Of a DNA stretch of 64,000 nucleotides, positions 13,030-24,629 are shown piece by piece. The notes beneath the pieces are model-generated. The model worked only from the letters and a program-made list of their open reading frames with translations. It had not been told where the DNA came from and made no database searches. Made by a program: the position numbers and the translations under genes. This stretch comes from Amanita rubescens (Eukaryota; Basidiomycota; Agaricomycetes; Agaricales; Amanitaceae): the NCBI GenBank assembly GCA_015039365.1, contig WION01000049.1, forward strand, positions 1 through 64,000, in the 5' to 3' direction. Position 1 is the stretch's first letter, and each line of letters opens with the position of its first letter.

Positions 13030-14925
13030 GATGTAGCCTCCGATTTTGTTCGTAGCCCAGTTCTCCCACACACACACATCCGCCCCTGCCAAGCGGAGTT
13101 GAGCAGTTTCGCACGATCGATCAACTTCTTATTTTATTAACTTACTCGATTCAGGCGACGTTCCAGACTTTCAGTCGAATTGCACGAGTTGTGCCACGGT
13201 CTTTACACACACACAACGCCATGGCCTGAATACAGACGGACGATTGGAAGATTTCGACGAGGTTATGAGTTACTTGAATAATTGGTCGGTATTCATCAAG
13301 TACGCGTTTAGCGCGTGCTCGGGAAAGGTACAGCACAGTTTAAGTAAGTGCGCACAGCCCCATTGTTCTAAAGAGAATAGATCCACGCTCAGGCACTCAC
13401 CTATTCTTCCACATCTTCCTCCGCTCTGTAGAGCCCTGATGCTAGCGGCCGTCACCATCCTTGCTCAGGATTCAAGCATACCAAACTGCACAGATAACCA
13501 ATACAACTGGGTAAGCGCGTGTCTAGTACAATCCTCCTGCTGGATCGACACTGGCCGGGGTAGACATATAACTCGCCGGATCAGAGCCCCTGTTACGTAG
13601 CTATCGCTCTGATCGAGATGGTCAGCTCTGGACAAGGTGAAATACATTTCTGATAACTGTATCTATTCCTCAGTTGGTTTGTCTATCATATAGCCTCCCC
13701 CCTGTTGCGTTTCTGGGTCAAATCTACGGTCTCCCGGCCGGTGCAACTACCATATACTTTTGTAATACCGTCTGGTACTCCTTGCTTTCGGCGTGTGCTC
13801 TGTGTCAGGATGGGTCCTGGTTCACGTACGTTCGCCTGCCTTTCCAGGTCAGAATCGTGAACTTGACTCATTCATCAGATGGCCGATTTACTCACAAAAT
13901 TGCAGCCAGACGTATTTGATGGAGTAAGTTCAATCATTGGCAGTGCAAGATAGCGCTATTAAAACAGATCTCTAGGTATCCCGGTCCCATCCCTTCAAAT
14001 ACTAGTGTGCCAACTTGGGCTTTTTTGAATGTGACGGTGTGTACTACTGGACGACAATTTTGCAACTTCTGACGAGTTACTGAGAAATGAAGGCAACCAA
14101 CGACAATTTTGACCCTGCCCAGGCATCTAACCTCGCTGGTGCGTCTCACTAGAATTGAAACACAGGTGCTATGACTGATATATACTGATATAGTTGCACC
14201 TAGTCCGACTTCTTCGGCATCAACTTCTTCGGCAGCGACATCTTCAACATCGACATCTTCGACATCGACATCGACATCACATCCAACTCATGACACATCT
14301 AAGGTTGGTGCTATCGCAGGTGGTACCATCGGAGGTTTTATCATAGCGTTGCTCGTTCTGACACTCCTGTTCTATCTCCATAAAAGGCGCAACGGGACTA
14401 CTCCGGCCCCCGTTCCGCTAACAGAACGTCCAATATCTATGCGGATAGTGTCTAGTGATGCCTCTCAGGAACTCTACGTGAGTATTTCCGTTGTCGCTGT
14501 TTTACTTGGGATGCTAATACAAAGACGATAGAATACTAACGAAATCTCTACGGCTCCTATCCCGCTGGCATTGACAAGGATCGAACGCATACCGCACTGG
14601 CGGGACGAAGTGCTTTCTGACCCTCGGCGTCCATCTGGGCGATCCCCACAACATTTAGGTACAAGAGAGATTTACAAAACCGGAGTGCGCTCCATACAAA
14701 CGGATTCCGGTACAACGTGGTTTTCAGAATAATTCAGGTTGTAGTTTAAGGTATCCTTCTTTTCCAAGTGGAGCGATTGTTTCAAAGAGTCGACTGGTTA
14801 TTCACCTATCTTTAAGGATACGTGGCTACTATGTGGGGAAGTTATTCAGCGAAAGACAGTTGCGAGACACTTTGGCCTTTGTTGTGTTTTATGAATATAC
14901 CTATATACCTACACCTAGTATTGAT
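13030..14925 (+). repeat. Tandem segmental duplicate of 9640-11610
   Basis: The stretch from the CA-rich spacer through copy B and its 3-prime flank repeats the copy-A unit in the same order and direction, with small indels. A third, more diverged unit covers about 15000-16700 (copy C). The arrangement indicates stepwise tandem duplication. Confidence 0.8.
13439..14732 (+). pseudogene. Family copy B (type-1 tail), probably splice-damaged
   Basis: A close duplicate of copy A: NCTDNQYNW, CNTVWYSLLSACALCQ, IPSNTSVPTW, the AIAGGTIGG membrane helix and a longer type-1 tail ending TDSGTTWFSE. All exon bodies except the third entry are fine. The acceptor of intron 2, cag or tag in other copies, reads tat before CATATAGCC (about 13690). 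The nearest alternative AGs give a frameshift or an in-frame stop. Unless a cryptic acceptor is used, the protein would be truncated after about 50 residues. The damage is seen; pseudogene status is inferred. Confidence 0.6.
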
Positions 14926-15127
14926 ATCTTCTTTTGAGACTTGATGTCGCAGGATGAATTATGGGTTGCGTGGGTATCGGATCGGGCCAAGCTAAATTTT
15001 CTCAGTATAGTCAACTCTGATGTAGTTTGATTGTATCACGCGTGCAACCAAACTTCAATATAATGGTCTAGACTTCAAACTTACTGCCTTCCTTATACGT
15101 TCCGCAAGCAACATATGCACAGCCCTC

Positions 15128-16480
15128 ATGTACCTCTCGAACTGGAGAATAGGCCCACATTCACCTATTTTTCGTCTGCTCCATCGAGCTCGTACGATAC
15201 TTTATCTTCAATATTGGCTTGGTCTAGTAGCTGTTCCTGTCATCGTCGCTCAGGATTCAAGTAATATAGCAAACTGCACAGATAGCCGATATGACTGGGT
15301 AAGCGCACATCTTGTATCACTGCTTGCTCAACACTGACCGGAGTAGACATTCAGCCCACTGGGTCAGAGCCCCTGTTACGTTGCCAACGTTATATCGGAG
15401 CAGTGCTCCGGACAAAGTAGGTTACTTTCTGATAACCTGAATCAGTTGAGCAACCGTGGTTCGTCCAGTGTATGGCGTCCCCCCTACTGGGCCGGAACAC
15501 AACTACAGCCCGCTCCCCTTCATACTACGCCGATTACACATGCTTTTATAATACTGTCTGGTACTCCTTGCTCTCGGCGTGTGCTCTGTGCCAGGATGGG
15601 AACTGGCTCACGTACGTTCGCCTGCCTTTCCAGGTCAGAATCGTGAACTTGACTCATTCATCAGATGGCCGGATTACTCACTCACTTGCAACAAGACGTA
15701 TTTGATGGAGTAAGTTAAATCTTTGGGAGTGCAAGATATATTAAAACAGACCTCTAGGTATCCCGATCCCATCCCTTCAAATACTAGTATACCAACCTGG
15801 GCTTATTTAAATGTGACTGTGTGTATGGATGACAATTTTGCGACTTCTGACGAGTTACTGAGAAATGAAGGCAACCAACGGCAATTTTGACCCCGCCGCG
15901 GCATCTAGCCTCGCTGGTGCGTCGCACTAGAACTAAAGCACAGGCACCATGACGGATATCTACTGGTATAGTTGCAATTGGTTCGAATTCTTCTGCATCT
16001 TTAACATCGACCTCGATATCTTCAACATCAACGTCTTCTTCGATATCGACATCCCATCCAACTCTTGACACATCTAAGGTTGGTGCTATCGCAGGTGGTA
16101 CCATCGGAGGTTTCGTCATAGCGTTGCTCGTTCTAACACTCCTGTTCTATCGCCATAAAAGGCGCAACGGGACCCCCGTTCCGCTAATCGAACGTCCAAT
16201 ATCTATGCGGACAATGACTTGGGGTGCCTCTCCGGGACTCTACGTGAGTATTTCCGTTGTCGCTGTTTTACTTGGGATGCTAATACAAAGACGATAGAAT
16301 TCTGACGAAATCTCTCCCATCCCACCGACAAGGATCGAACGCACGTCGCAGGACGAAGTGTTTTCTGACCCTTGGCGTCCACCTGGACAATCCCCACAAC
16401 CTTTAGGTACAAGAGAGATTCACCAAACCGGAGTGCGCTCCATACGAACGGATTCCGGTACAACGTGGTTTTCAGAATAA
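15128..16480 (+). pseudogene. Family copy C (type-1 tail) with frameshift and altered start
   Basis: Signal-peptide region TILYLQYWLGLVAVPVIVAQ is preserved, but the usual ATG is ACG; an upstream in-frame ATG exists at 15128. NCTDSRYDW and SPLGQSPCYVAN follow. In the third coding exon the CxCN motif (here CFYN) is in a different phase from the exon start, so translation stops soon after. Later exons remain open, down to the stalk, AIAGGTIGGFVIALLVLTLL and the tail TDSGTTWFSE. One net indel plus a lost cysteine point to a recent pseudogene. Confidence 0.6.
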
Positions 16481-16799
16481 TCCAAGTTGTAGTTTAAGGT
16501 ATCCTTCTTTTCCAAGCGGGGCGACTGTTTCAGATAGACTGGTTATTCGCTTATCTTCAAGGGTACGTGGCTACAAGTATGTGGGGAAGTTATTGTCAAC
16601 AGAGGGCAGTCCTGGTCATGTACGAGCCTTTTTTGTGTTTTACGTATATACCTACGCCTACTTTTGATATCTTCTTTAGAGATTTGATGCCGCGGGACGG
16701 ATTATGGGTTGCGTGTGTGCTTATTGGATAGGGCCGAGGGGTATTTTGGTTAAATAGTCAACTCTGAGACGCCGTAGGCTTCAAGCTTACTGCCTTCGC

Positions 16800-17190
16800 A
16801 CGTCCCGCAAGCAACATATGCATAGCTGTTCCTGTCATGGTTGCTCAGAATTCAAGTAATGTACCAAACCGCACATATTACTGGGCAAGCGCACGTCTTG
16901 CATCCCTGCTAGCTCAACACTGACCGGAGTAGACGTTGGATCAGAGCCCCTGTTGCGTTGCTGACGTTTTAATGGACCAGTAGACCGGAAAAAATGAGTT
17001 ACTTTTCTGATAACCCGAATCGGCTAAGCTGACGGTGGTTCGTCCAGTGTATGGTACCCGCTCTCTTATCCCGACAACCCGCTCCCTTCAAACTTCGCCA
17101 ACTTCACATGCTTTTGTAGTATCGTCTGGTACTCCTTGATCTCGGCGTGTGCTGCTTGCCAGAATGGGACCTGGTACTCGTACGTTTAAT
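16800..17190 (+). pseudogene. Remnant of family copy D
   Basis: Only the first three exons are traceable. NCTD has become NRTYYW, the first donor is GC in a poor context, the second exon contains an in-frame TAG, and the third exon has lost CNTV (the DNA gives tgtagtatcgtctgg). The copy breaks off at about 17185, where PAK-kinase-derived sequence begins. Non-functional. Confidence 0.7.
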
Positions 17191-17200
17191 TTGTAGTCGC

Positions 17201-17317
17201 TGGATGGCGCCCGATCAAACAAAAAGAGCGCGGTGCCAAAGTCGACATCTGGTCTCCTGGTATCATGGCGATCGAGAATGACTCCCGGAGGTATTTGGAC
17301 GAAGAGCCGCAGTATAC
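17201..17317 (+). pseudogene. Decayed fragment of the PAK kinase exon (fragment 2)
   Basis: The DNA matches the same kinase-lobe segment as the fragment at 12744 (words gccaaagtcgacatctggtc and tatttggacgaagagcc). It shares with that fragment the same 10-bp loss just before GGATGG. The two fragments are therefore copies of one another from a single capture, not two independent captures. No open frame covers the whole piece. Confidence 0.8.
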
Positions 17318-17389
17318 ACATTTTTTCTCAGTGTGGAATTTACGTAACATAGTCAGCCACTAGTTTCGCACGATCGATCAACTTCTCGC

Positions 17390-17700
17390 TTACGCCAATT
17401 ACCCAATTCAGACGACGTTCCAGCCAGATTGCAACAGAACCACAAGGTGTGTCACAGTCTTTACGCACAATGCTGTGGCCTAAATGGAGACGGAGGATTG
17501 GACGATTTCGACGAGGTTATAAGGATGGCCTCGCGTGGGTATGGTTTCCGAGTAGACCAAGCGGAGTTTTTAGCTGCCAGTACTGGTCCCGCACAACCAA
17601 TTTGAACTTGTCCTCTTCTACTTCCAAGAATGACGGCCGGGTACATGTTCAAAGGATCACCGTGAGGCACAAGTCGATGCCGAGTGGTATTTTGAAGTGA
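17390..17700 (+). repeat. Third copy of the array upstream block, with a short coding-like tail
   Basis: Related to 9775-9930 and 13140-13280. In one frame it reads CGLNGDGGLDDFDEVIRMAS, then GYGFRVDQAEFLAA, ending at a stop at about 17610. That looks like the C-terminus of a real but unrecognised protein. The same frame is broken in the other two copies. Confidence 0.45.
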
Positions 17701-17879
17701 TAATCGGACGGCGGTGTTACTCACGGTTAGTCTTTAGATGTTGAATTAGCACGAGGGATCAGTTATTCCTGAGTTTGGGTTTTAGTGCACGCAAAGCTCC
17801 GGAGCGTGCGGCCTTGCGGAGAGCCGAACTAAATGCGCATTTAGAGAAGAAGTCCACGCTTACCTTCTTTTCCTCCGCT

Positions 17880-18290
17880 CCTCAGGACTATGTCTTGCTG
17901 CTGTACCTCCTATACCAAGTGAAAACTGCACAGATCCCCAATTCTTCTGGGTAAGCCCACGTCTTCCATTTTGCTGGCTCAACTCTGACCGGAGTAGACG
18001 TTTAACTCGTTGTGTCAGAGCCCCTGTTCCGTTTCTCCTCTTTTAATCTCGCAGAGCACTGGACAACGTGGGTCACTTTTCTGACAACTTAACTGTATTT
18101 AATTAAACTAACGGTGGTTCATCCAGCGTATATCATGGCCCCAATCTCATACCCGAGAGTAGCGTACCACGTAAAAATCGAACCGGCCTTCGCCAATGCC
18201 ACGACCTTCTGTAATACGGTCACGTATTCGTTAATCTCGGCGTGTGCTGCCTGTCAGTCGGGGGTTTGCTACTTTCCTTATCTGCTCCAC
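17880..18290 (+). pseudogene. Family copy E, truncated after its third exon
   Basis: Exon 1 ends SENCTDPQFFW but has no in-frame ATG. Exon 2 is FNSLCQSPCSV and exon 3 holds FCNTVTYSLISACAACQSG. Directly after exon 3, where a donor should be, the DNA continues as the leader of copy F (tccacgaacaacatacgcac). So everything from intron 3 to the tail is missing, and the head of E is fused to the promoter of F, as expected from unequal recombination or deletion. Confidence 0.7.
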
Positions 18291-18374
18291 GAACAACATA
18301 CGCACAGCCCTTACAGCCTCTCGCTCTGGAGAATAGGTCCACGCACAGCTATTCGCCCTCCGTCCCGTGGGGCT
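18291..18374 (+). promoter_or_regulatory. Conserved leader/promoter segment shared by family copies
   Basis: A segment with cgcacagcc, then ctctggagaataggtccacg, precedes copy F by less than 85 bp. Related sequence precedes copies A, B and C, and, on the other strand, copy L (49167-49255). Because it persists in both arrays next to live and dead copies, it is probably part of the ancestral promoter or 5-prime UTR. No TATA box was assigned. Confidence 0.4.
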
Positions 18375-19840
18375 ATGATGCTTTATGTCTGTTGGCTTGG
18401 TCTAGCAGCCACGCCTGTCATCGTTGCTCTGAATGCAGCAAACTGTACAGATAGCCAATATTACTGGGTAAGCGCGTGTCTTGTATCCCTGCTGGCTCAA
18501 CACTGACAGGAATAGACATTTAACTCGCTGGGTCAGAGCCCCTGTAGCGTTGCTGACGTTTTAATGATTTATTGCACCGGACAAGGTAGATCACTTTCCT
18601 GATAACCCAAATCAGTTGAGCTAATGCCGGTGGTTCGTTCAGCGGTTATTATCCCCGCTATACCCCCGGGAGAACAATACGCCCCGCTCGGTTCAACCGG
18701 CGCCAACGTCAAATGTTTTTGTAATACTGTCTGGTACTCCTTGATGTCGGCGTGTGCTGCTTGCCAGAATGGGTACTGGCCTACGTACGTTCGATTTGTT
18801 CTCGGCCTTTCCAGGAATCGTGAACTTGACCCATTCATCAGATGGCCGAACTATTCAGCAGTTTGCCCCCAAATATATTTGATGCAGTGAGTTCAATGGT
18901 CACTGCAGACTGACCTATTAAAGGAAACCTTTAGGTATCCCAGTCCTATCCCAGTGTCAAATACCAGTGTGCCAAACTGGGCATATGTGAACGTAACGGT
19001 ATGATTGATGATTCCACCTGCTTCTAACTAGTAGTAACTGACAAATGAATTCAGGCAACCAACAATACTTTTAACGTTGCTGCTGCGTCTATCCTCGCAG
19101 GTGCGTCTCACTAGAATCAAAGCGCAGGTGCTGTGATTAACGAATTTTCTTGTATAGCTGAAGATACTCCAACCGATTCTGTATCTCTCACCTCGACATC
19201 TGCGTCGACCTCGTTTACGTCAACGTCGGCATCCACATCCACATCGACAATACCGGCATTGATATTAGCATCAATAACACCGGTACCAACATCAAACTCA
19301 ACTTCTAATTCATCTAAAACTGGTACTATCGCAGGCGGTACTGTCGGAGGTCTTGTCATAGGTTTGCTTGTTGCGACATTCCTGTTGTGGCTCCGTATGA
19401 GGCACAGGCGCTCCAGAATCGTTGTTCACGCATCGCCACAAGTGAATGTACAAGTGAATGAACGTGAACGAAGTATTATGAGCGTGCGTTGCTCATTGAC
19501 TGAGTCTCCTTCATCTCTTGTATTACGTCCTCTACCAACCGAATCTTCAACATCTATGCAGCCAATGTTTTTGCACGCCCATCGGGAGCCCTGTGTGAGT
19601 ATTTCCGTTGCTGCTGTCCGACTCTGGATGCTGATAAAAAGACCATAGGATACTGACGATATCTCTAACTCATCTCGCATCCCACTGGCAAGGGTCGAGC
19701 GCACGCCGCGGAGCGAACTGCTTTCCGACGCTTCATGTCCACTCGGCGAATCCTCGCAACCTTTAGATAGTGGAGGGTTTTACCAACCCGGAGGGGGCTC
19801 CTGGAGGGATTCCTGTGTTACGTGGGTTTCAAGGGAATGA
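18375..19840 (+). CDS. Cys-rich single-pass membrane protein, family copy F (type-1 tail)
   Basis: Eight exons, all open with GT-AG borders. MMLYVCWLGLAATPVIVA is the signal peptide; NCTDSQYYW, FNSLGQSPCSVAD, CFCNTVWYSLMSACAACQNG, WPNYSAVCPQIYLMQ, IPVSNTSVPNWAYVNVT and ATNNTFNVAAASILA follow. The stalk is a long Ser/Thr run. The helix is TIAGGTVGGLVIGLLVATFL, followed by a basic RMRHRRSR. The cytoplasmic part is longer than in A, and the type-1 tail ends VTWVSRE. A second, type-2-like tail exon lies immediately downstream at 19856. Function unknown; expected at the cell surface. Confidence 0.75.
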
Positions 19841-19855
19841 TTCAAGTTACCATAG

Positions 19856-20155
19856 GAATCTGACGACATGCTTGTCACATCCTCTACTATTAGCCCACGG
19901 TTCAGAGGCGAGGGTCCGCGTGGACTGCTTCACAACACGGTTCATAATTGGGGTCGAGTTGGACAGTACGATACTGATATCCCTAAGCTATTAGCATTTA
20001 CAAGCATGTTGATAAGCGTCGTGTCTGCATCGGCGAGGTTTATTTCAATCGTATTCATTTCATTTCGGGTTGGGGCTGGCCGTCAAGTAAGTATCTTGTT
20101 TTCTATGGTCAACTTGTGCCACACGTTGAAAGTGAAAGAACAATCATTTTACTAA
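19856..20155 (+). other. Orphan type-2 tail exon downstream of copy F
   Basis: Preceded by an AG (catag), the DNA reads in phase 0 as ESDDMLVTSSTISPRFRGEG, PRGLLHNT, HNWGRVGQYDTDIPK. This matches the type-2 tail (DPDDIPTSST.PRFR, PRGLLPNTEHHWGQVGQYYA). The usual stop after PEL is replaced and the frame stays open to 20155. It starts 16 bp after the type-1 stop of copy F. It could be an alternative last exon of F or a recombination relic. Confidence 0.6.
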
Positions 20156-20159
20156 TGCC

Positions 20160-21990
20160 CTCTGCTCTTCTCACGAGTGGAAGCGCGTGCGTTGTTAGGG
20201 TAAGCAGGATGCGTTAGACGGGCTTACGCGTGGATTTAATTTTGAAATTTTGAGTTAGTACAGGTGCCGGACTCGACTGACGGCACTGGTATGGGGTTAC
20301 ATATATGCCATGATTTTTGGTTGTTTTATGAGTGCTATACCTACTACATATTTATTTTTTTGATATATCTTGTTTGGAGATTTCAAGTTGATGTTAGGCG
20401 TCGCGTGCGCGCGTTTCGGAGTGGGCCAAGCGGCGGGGTTTAGCCCGCAGTTTTTAGCACGCTCGATTCGATTTGCTCTAGTAGGACACGGTCCTGCGCA
20501 GGCTACTCTCCTCTCTGCAGTCCCTCCACGCCCCTCCACGATCGCTACCAGCAGTCCTATCCCCGCCCCATCAACGGCAACCAAAGTCCTCCTGCCTACT
20601 ACTCAATCAACTCTGCAATCCCCATCCTGCTTCCCAGCGCCAGACTTATCTCGCTTCGACCATGGGCAAGCAGAACTCGGTCTGGGTTCATCCATGGTGC
20701 AGGCACGGTGGGACTGAACGCGACGGAGACAAGGAGTTGACGTTGCGAGCTACACTGCTCTTGCGCCCCGTCACTAAAGTCGAGGATCAAGATGCACAGG
20801 GGTAGATCTTCTCTTCTCTGAAAGCGTTGCCCCTGCGCTTACTGACGAAATTGCGGCGGGGGAGGAGCAATGAGCCAAAACGTTCAATGCTCGCGTTTCA
20901 AACAAATCATATTTCCTTCTTCTTCGAGCGCCACTCGTTCCCTCAAGGAGTCAGGGTCGGGTGTCTTGGAGAGGGTCGTGGAGTGCGGATAAAAATTGCC
21001 CTATTTAGATGCTTGGTGCATTTTGCGGATAAAAATCCACTTTCCCGGATCAGGCATCTGAAGGAATATTCGGGGGTCCTAGCCATATGCAAGTGAGCCA
21101 CACGAGAGGGTCACAGAGGCGTATGGGGATTTCATCTTTCTCCACTGAGAGAACTGATCGCGAGGCAGGAAGGCGAATTGGTCTCGCCGTTGGCAAACTC
21201 AAGACTCACCGCAAAGCTCTTTCGTTCGTCTTCCAACGCACCTCGAGTTGCAACTTAGGCTTCCCCCGACATCCGCGGGCGTTGTACCTGGCAGCGCCAT
21301 CGCGGACGGTTTTTCACTGACCCTGGTTTGCGGGTTTTCCCTCTGGATCAACAGTTCGATGCCAGCGACCTGGAGATGGCCTGGTTGGCAGAGGTCGAGA
21401 AGCTGAAAAAACTGAATGAACGCAAATGAGTGGGGGAATCGTTCTGTCTACGGAGCAGAATGACATGCTACCCCGTGTTCTCCGATTACTTCAAGGTTGC
21501 GCCGTTGCATGATGGCATCACTGGCATGGAGACTCCTGAAGGCTTTAGCCTGGTTTATGAGGGGATCAAGTCGGATGTAGCCTCTTCATCTCTCGCCACA
21601 GACAGGATCAGGGCCTGCGACCGCCACCATCTCCTCCCAGCTTCTCGCCACTCTCATCATCAGTCATTTCCGTGGAATTCGGAATCCAGTTGTAAAACCA
21701 TCACCCATGGAGGTGGTGCCCTCTTCGAAGGTCGCTTCGGCCTCGACGACATGGAGTTTCCTGGAGTAGTATGGAATCCATCTTCACTGCCGTTCACGCT
21801 GGATCACGATCATTATGTACACTTTGTCCGACACGGACCGTCATAGAACACCGTTGTTGATTGTAACGTGTAAGATGCTATACCAAAACAAGCAAACGGC
21901 GCCTATTACTGGTGGAGCAATCAAACTTAACATACACAGGAGAAAAACGTACGTACACCAACCTCTTCCTCTTCCTCGGCTCCTAGATCC
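20160..21990. other. Unassigned stretch between copies F and G
   Basis: Several modest open frames occur, none recognised. One possible gene end at 21310-21429 reads FFTDPGLRVFPLDQQFD, then LEMAWLAEVEKLKKLNERK before a stop, which looks like genuine protein sequence. Another short frame starts MGKQNSVWVHPWCRHGG at about 20661. Words such as ccaagcgg near 20425 resemble the PAK-derived flank elsewhere in the array. This may be a decayed foreign gene. Confidence 0.3.
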
Positions 21991-23393
21991 ATGATACTCC
22001 ATGTCTTTCAGTGGCTTCAACTTCTAGCTATAATAGCTCCTGTTAGCTTTGCTCAGGACACGGGCAATGTACCAAACTGCACAGATGACCAATACGATTG
22101 GGTGCGTGTCTTGCATCCCTGCTGGCTCAACACTGACCAGGGTAGACATATAATTCAATGGGTCAGAGTCCCTGTTACGTCGCTGACGTTTTAATGACAC
22201 AATGCATCGGACACCGTACGATCCTTTTTTCTGATAATCTATCCCGAGTCAGTTGAGCTGACGGTAGTTTGTCCAGCGTATTCCATGGTGCCTCTTCAAC
22301 GCCCGGGGCTAGCATATGTGATTCCCGAAGCCCCGTCCAACCCCTCATGCTATTGCAATTCGATCTGGTATTCGTTAATCTCAGCATGTGCTGTTTGTCA
22401 GAATGGGACCTGGCTCCCGTACGTTAACGTAGTCATTTGCTTCTCCGAGAATCGTGAACTTAACTGATTGCTCAGATGGCCAGAATACATACTATATTGC
22501 CACAGTGTTGTATATTTGACGGTGTGGGTTCAATTTTCGGCGCAAGACAGCACTATTAAGGGAAATCTCCAGGTATCCCTTTCATATCCCGTCAAATACT
22601 AGTGTGCCAGGGTGGGCTTATCTAAATGTGACGGTATGTTTGATTGACGATCCTGCCCGCTTCGAATGAGTAACAACAAATCAATTTAGGCAACGAACAA
22701 TAGTTTTGATCTTGGGGCGGCGTCTAACCTCGCTGGTGCGCCTCACTAGAAACGAAGCACAAGTACTATGATTAATACGTTTTCTACTTGTATAGCTGGA
22801 CTTGGTGTGACGGCTCCTATATCTTTTGTATCGACATCGGCGACATCGGCATCAGCACCGACATCACCGACATCGACATCAAACTCCTCTTTTCATTCAT
22901 CTGAAACCAATGCGGGAACGATCGCAGGTGGCGTCATTGGAGGTGTCCTTGGAGGGGCGTTAATCTCGGCATTGTTGTTCTGGCTTTACACGAAGCGCAA
23001 GGGCTCCTGGCTTGACCCTGAGATGTCGGAGCCCCCTCCATTAACTCGGTTTTCGACGGCTCCGTCGCCTCTATCTACCGAAACTCCAGCTGTTCCTTCG
23101 CCTCGTCCACCGACTGGCACTCCAGCTGGTCCCTCGCCTCCTCCGCCGACCGCCGCTTCTCCGAATCTTATGCGCCAAGAATATCAACAAGCTCTTCCAA
23201 AAACCTATGTGAGCATTTGTTACCATCATTTTGACTTGGGATACTAATATAAATGCCATAGGATCCTGACGACATCCCTACATCCTCTACTTACCCCCGG
23301 TTCAGGCCCGAAGCCCCGCGCGGGCTACTTCCCAACACGGAACATCATTGGGGTCAAGTAGGACAATACTATGCTGATATCCCTGAGCTTTGA
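21991..23393 (+). CDS. Cys-rich single-pass membrane protein, family copy G (type-2 tail)
   Basis: Eight exons, about 340 residues, no damage seen. The signal peptide is MILHVFQWLQLLAIIAPVSF. The head contains NCTDDQYDW, YNSMGQSPCYVADVL, CYCNSIWYSLISACAVCQNG, WPEYILYCHSVVYLT, IPSNTSVPGWAYLNVT and ATNNSFDLGAASNLA. A Ser/Thr stalk leads into the helix GVIGGVLGGALISALLFWLY and the basic TKRK. A Pro-rich cytoplasmic linker (PSPRPPTGTPAGPSPPPP) follows, then the type-2 tail DPDDIPTSST, PRGLLPNTEHHWGQVGQYYA, DIPEL. It is the only intact + strand copy with the tail type otherwise seen in the - strand array. Probable surface sensor or adhesin; function inferred from layout only. Confidence 0.78.
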
Positions 23394-23523
23394 GTAATTT
23401 TTATGACAATGTCGATGAGTATGACGTCTGAACTGGTGAAGGTTAAATGGTATCTACATTACTGGGTTTGTACTGGTAATATGTGCTTGAGTTTTTGGAA
23501 AAAGCATATTGTTGGGTTGACGG

Positions 23524-23553
23524 AACACAGAACACAGAACACAGAACACAGAA
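23524..23553. repeat. Short tandem repeat, 7-bp unit aacacag x4
   Basis: Four head-to-tail copies of aacacag just downstream of copy G, without spacers. A minisatellite, not a CRISPR or regulatory array. Confidence 0.85.
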
Positions 23554-23929
23554 CATGACTCATCCTTGTGAAACACATCACGACGTACTGCGCGCTATGC
23601 CGCGCCATTGTCCGCTTGGCCGCACCATTATGCGCATCACCACGTACAGCAATTGATCACCAGCTTAAAGACTGCCTCACCTTTCATCCTCATCTCTTTC
23701 ATACGCTTCTGGTTAAGCTGACAAGCTCATACACGTATAAATATGGTCTCTTTAATGTAGTCACCTCAGTCCGATATACGAGACTGAGGTGCGTTTATTT
23801 CTACCGTTTCTATCTCTTTGTTTTACTTATATTCATCCGTAGAATATCATTAGGTATTTTACCTCTAATATAGTCCGATATGAGAATATCATTAGGTTAC
23901 CCTCTTAAAAATCCTAACGGTAGTAACTC

Positions 23930-24460
23930 TTGTAATCGTTGCCCATGACCAGTTCGGCTGGGTGAGTGCTCGCCTTGCATGAATGCTGGCTAAGCACAAC
24001 TTGGTTGATATGATGTCCCGTCGCCCATCGACTAAGTCTCCAACTCTTATCTTCCCTCAACCGAATTTCCAACCGAGCCGCCAGTGTCTTTGTATGCCTT
24101 TCAAGAACCTCGTGTAAGTATTACTGTTGCCATCGTTTGACTTGTGATGCTGATAGTACAAATACCATAGAATACTGCGCTGACAATATCTCCACGTCGT
24201 CTCCCATCTCACTGATAAGGATCCGAGTCGGCTGAGCGAACCGCTTTCCGACTGTCCACCTGGACAATCACCGCAACCGACTCGAAGGGTGTTCCATACG
24301 AACGAATTCCAGTGTTACGTGGGTTTCCAGTTTGGGGTTGTTAAAGTTATCGTCCTTCCATCCGAGCGAAGCGGCTGTTTCAGGTAGACGGGTTGTGTTA
24401 CCATCTATCTTAGGAGCACATGGGTATGTGGAGAAGTTACTGTCAGTGGGAGCGAGTGAT
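23930..24460 (+). pseudogene. Remnant of family copy H (type-1), internally deleted
   Basis: An exon-1 end (HDQFGW before gtgagtgctcgcc) is joined to the end of the cytoplasmic exon, similar to copy F (SPTLIFPQPNFQPSR against SPSSLVLRPLP). A damaged type-1 tail and the usual 3-prime flank (tatgtggagaagttactgtcag) follow. All of the Cys-rich head, stalk and helix are deleted. Confidence 0.65.
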
Positions 24461-24629
24461 AGTCATCAAGTCCGAGTCAGTGACGCGCTTCGGCACGGCT
24501 GCACTACTTACATACTACCCACCAATAGTGGCGATCAGGGTGCCGTGTTGACGCGTGTCCTAGGTAGCCAAAAGGAGAGTGCGTCGTATCAAGGTCATAA
24601 TTGCGTTATTATTGAGATCCCGGAAATAA

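Noticed and set aside
19117..19359. Asp/Val-rich - strand frame, and the similar ones at 10602-11012 and 15784-16119
   Set aside because: Antisense of the Ser/Thr stalk exons of the membrane family.
23524..23553. CRISPR-like short repeats
   Set aside because: A plain 7-bp tandem repeat without spacers in a fungal genome.
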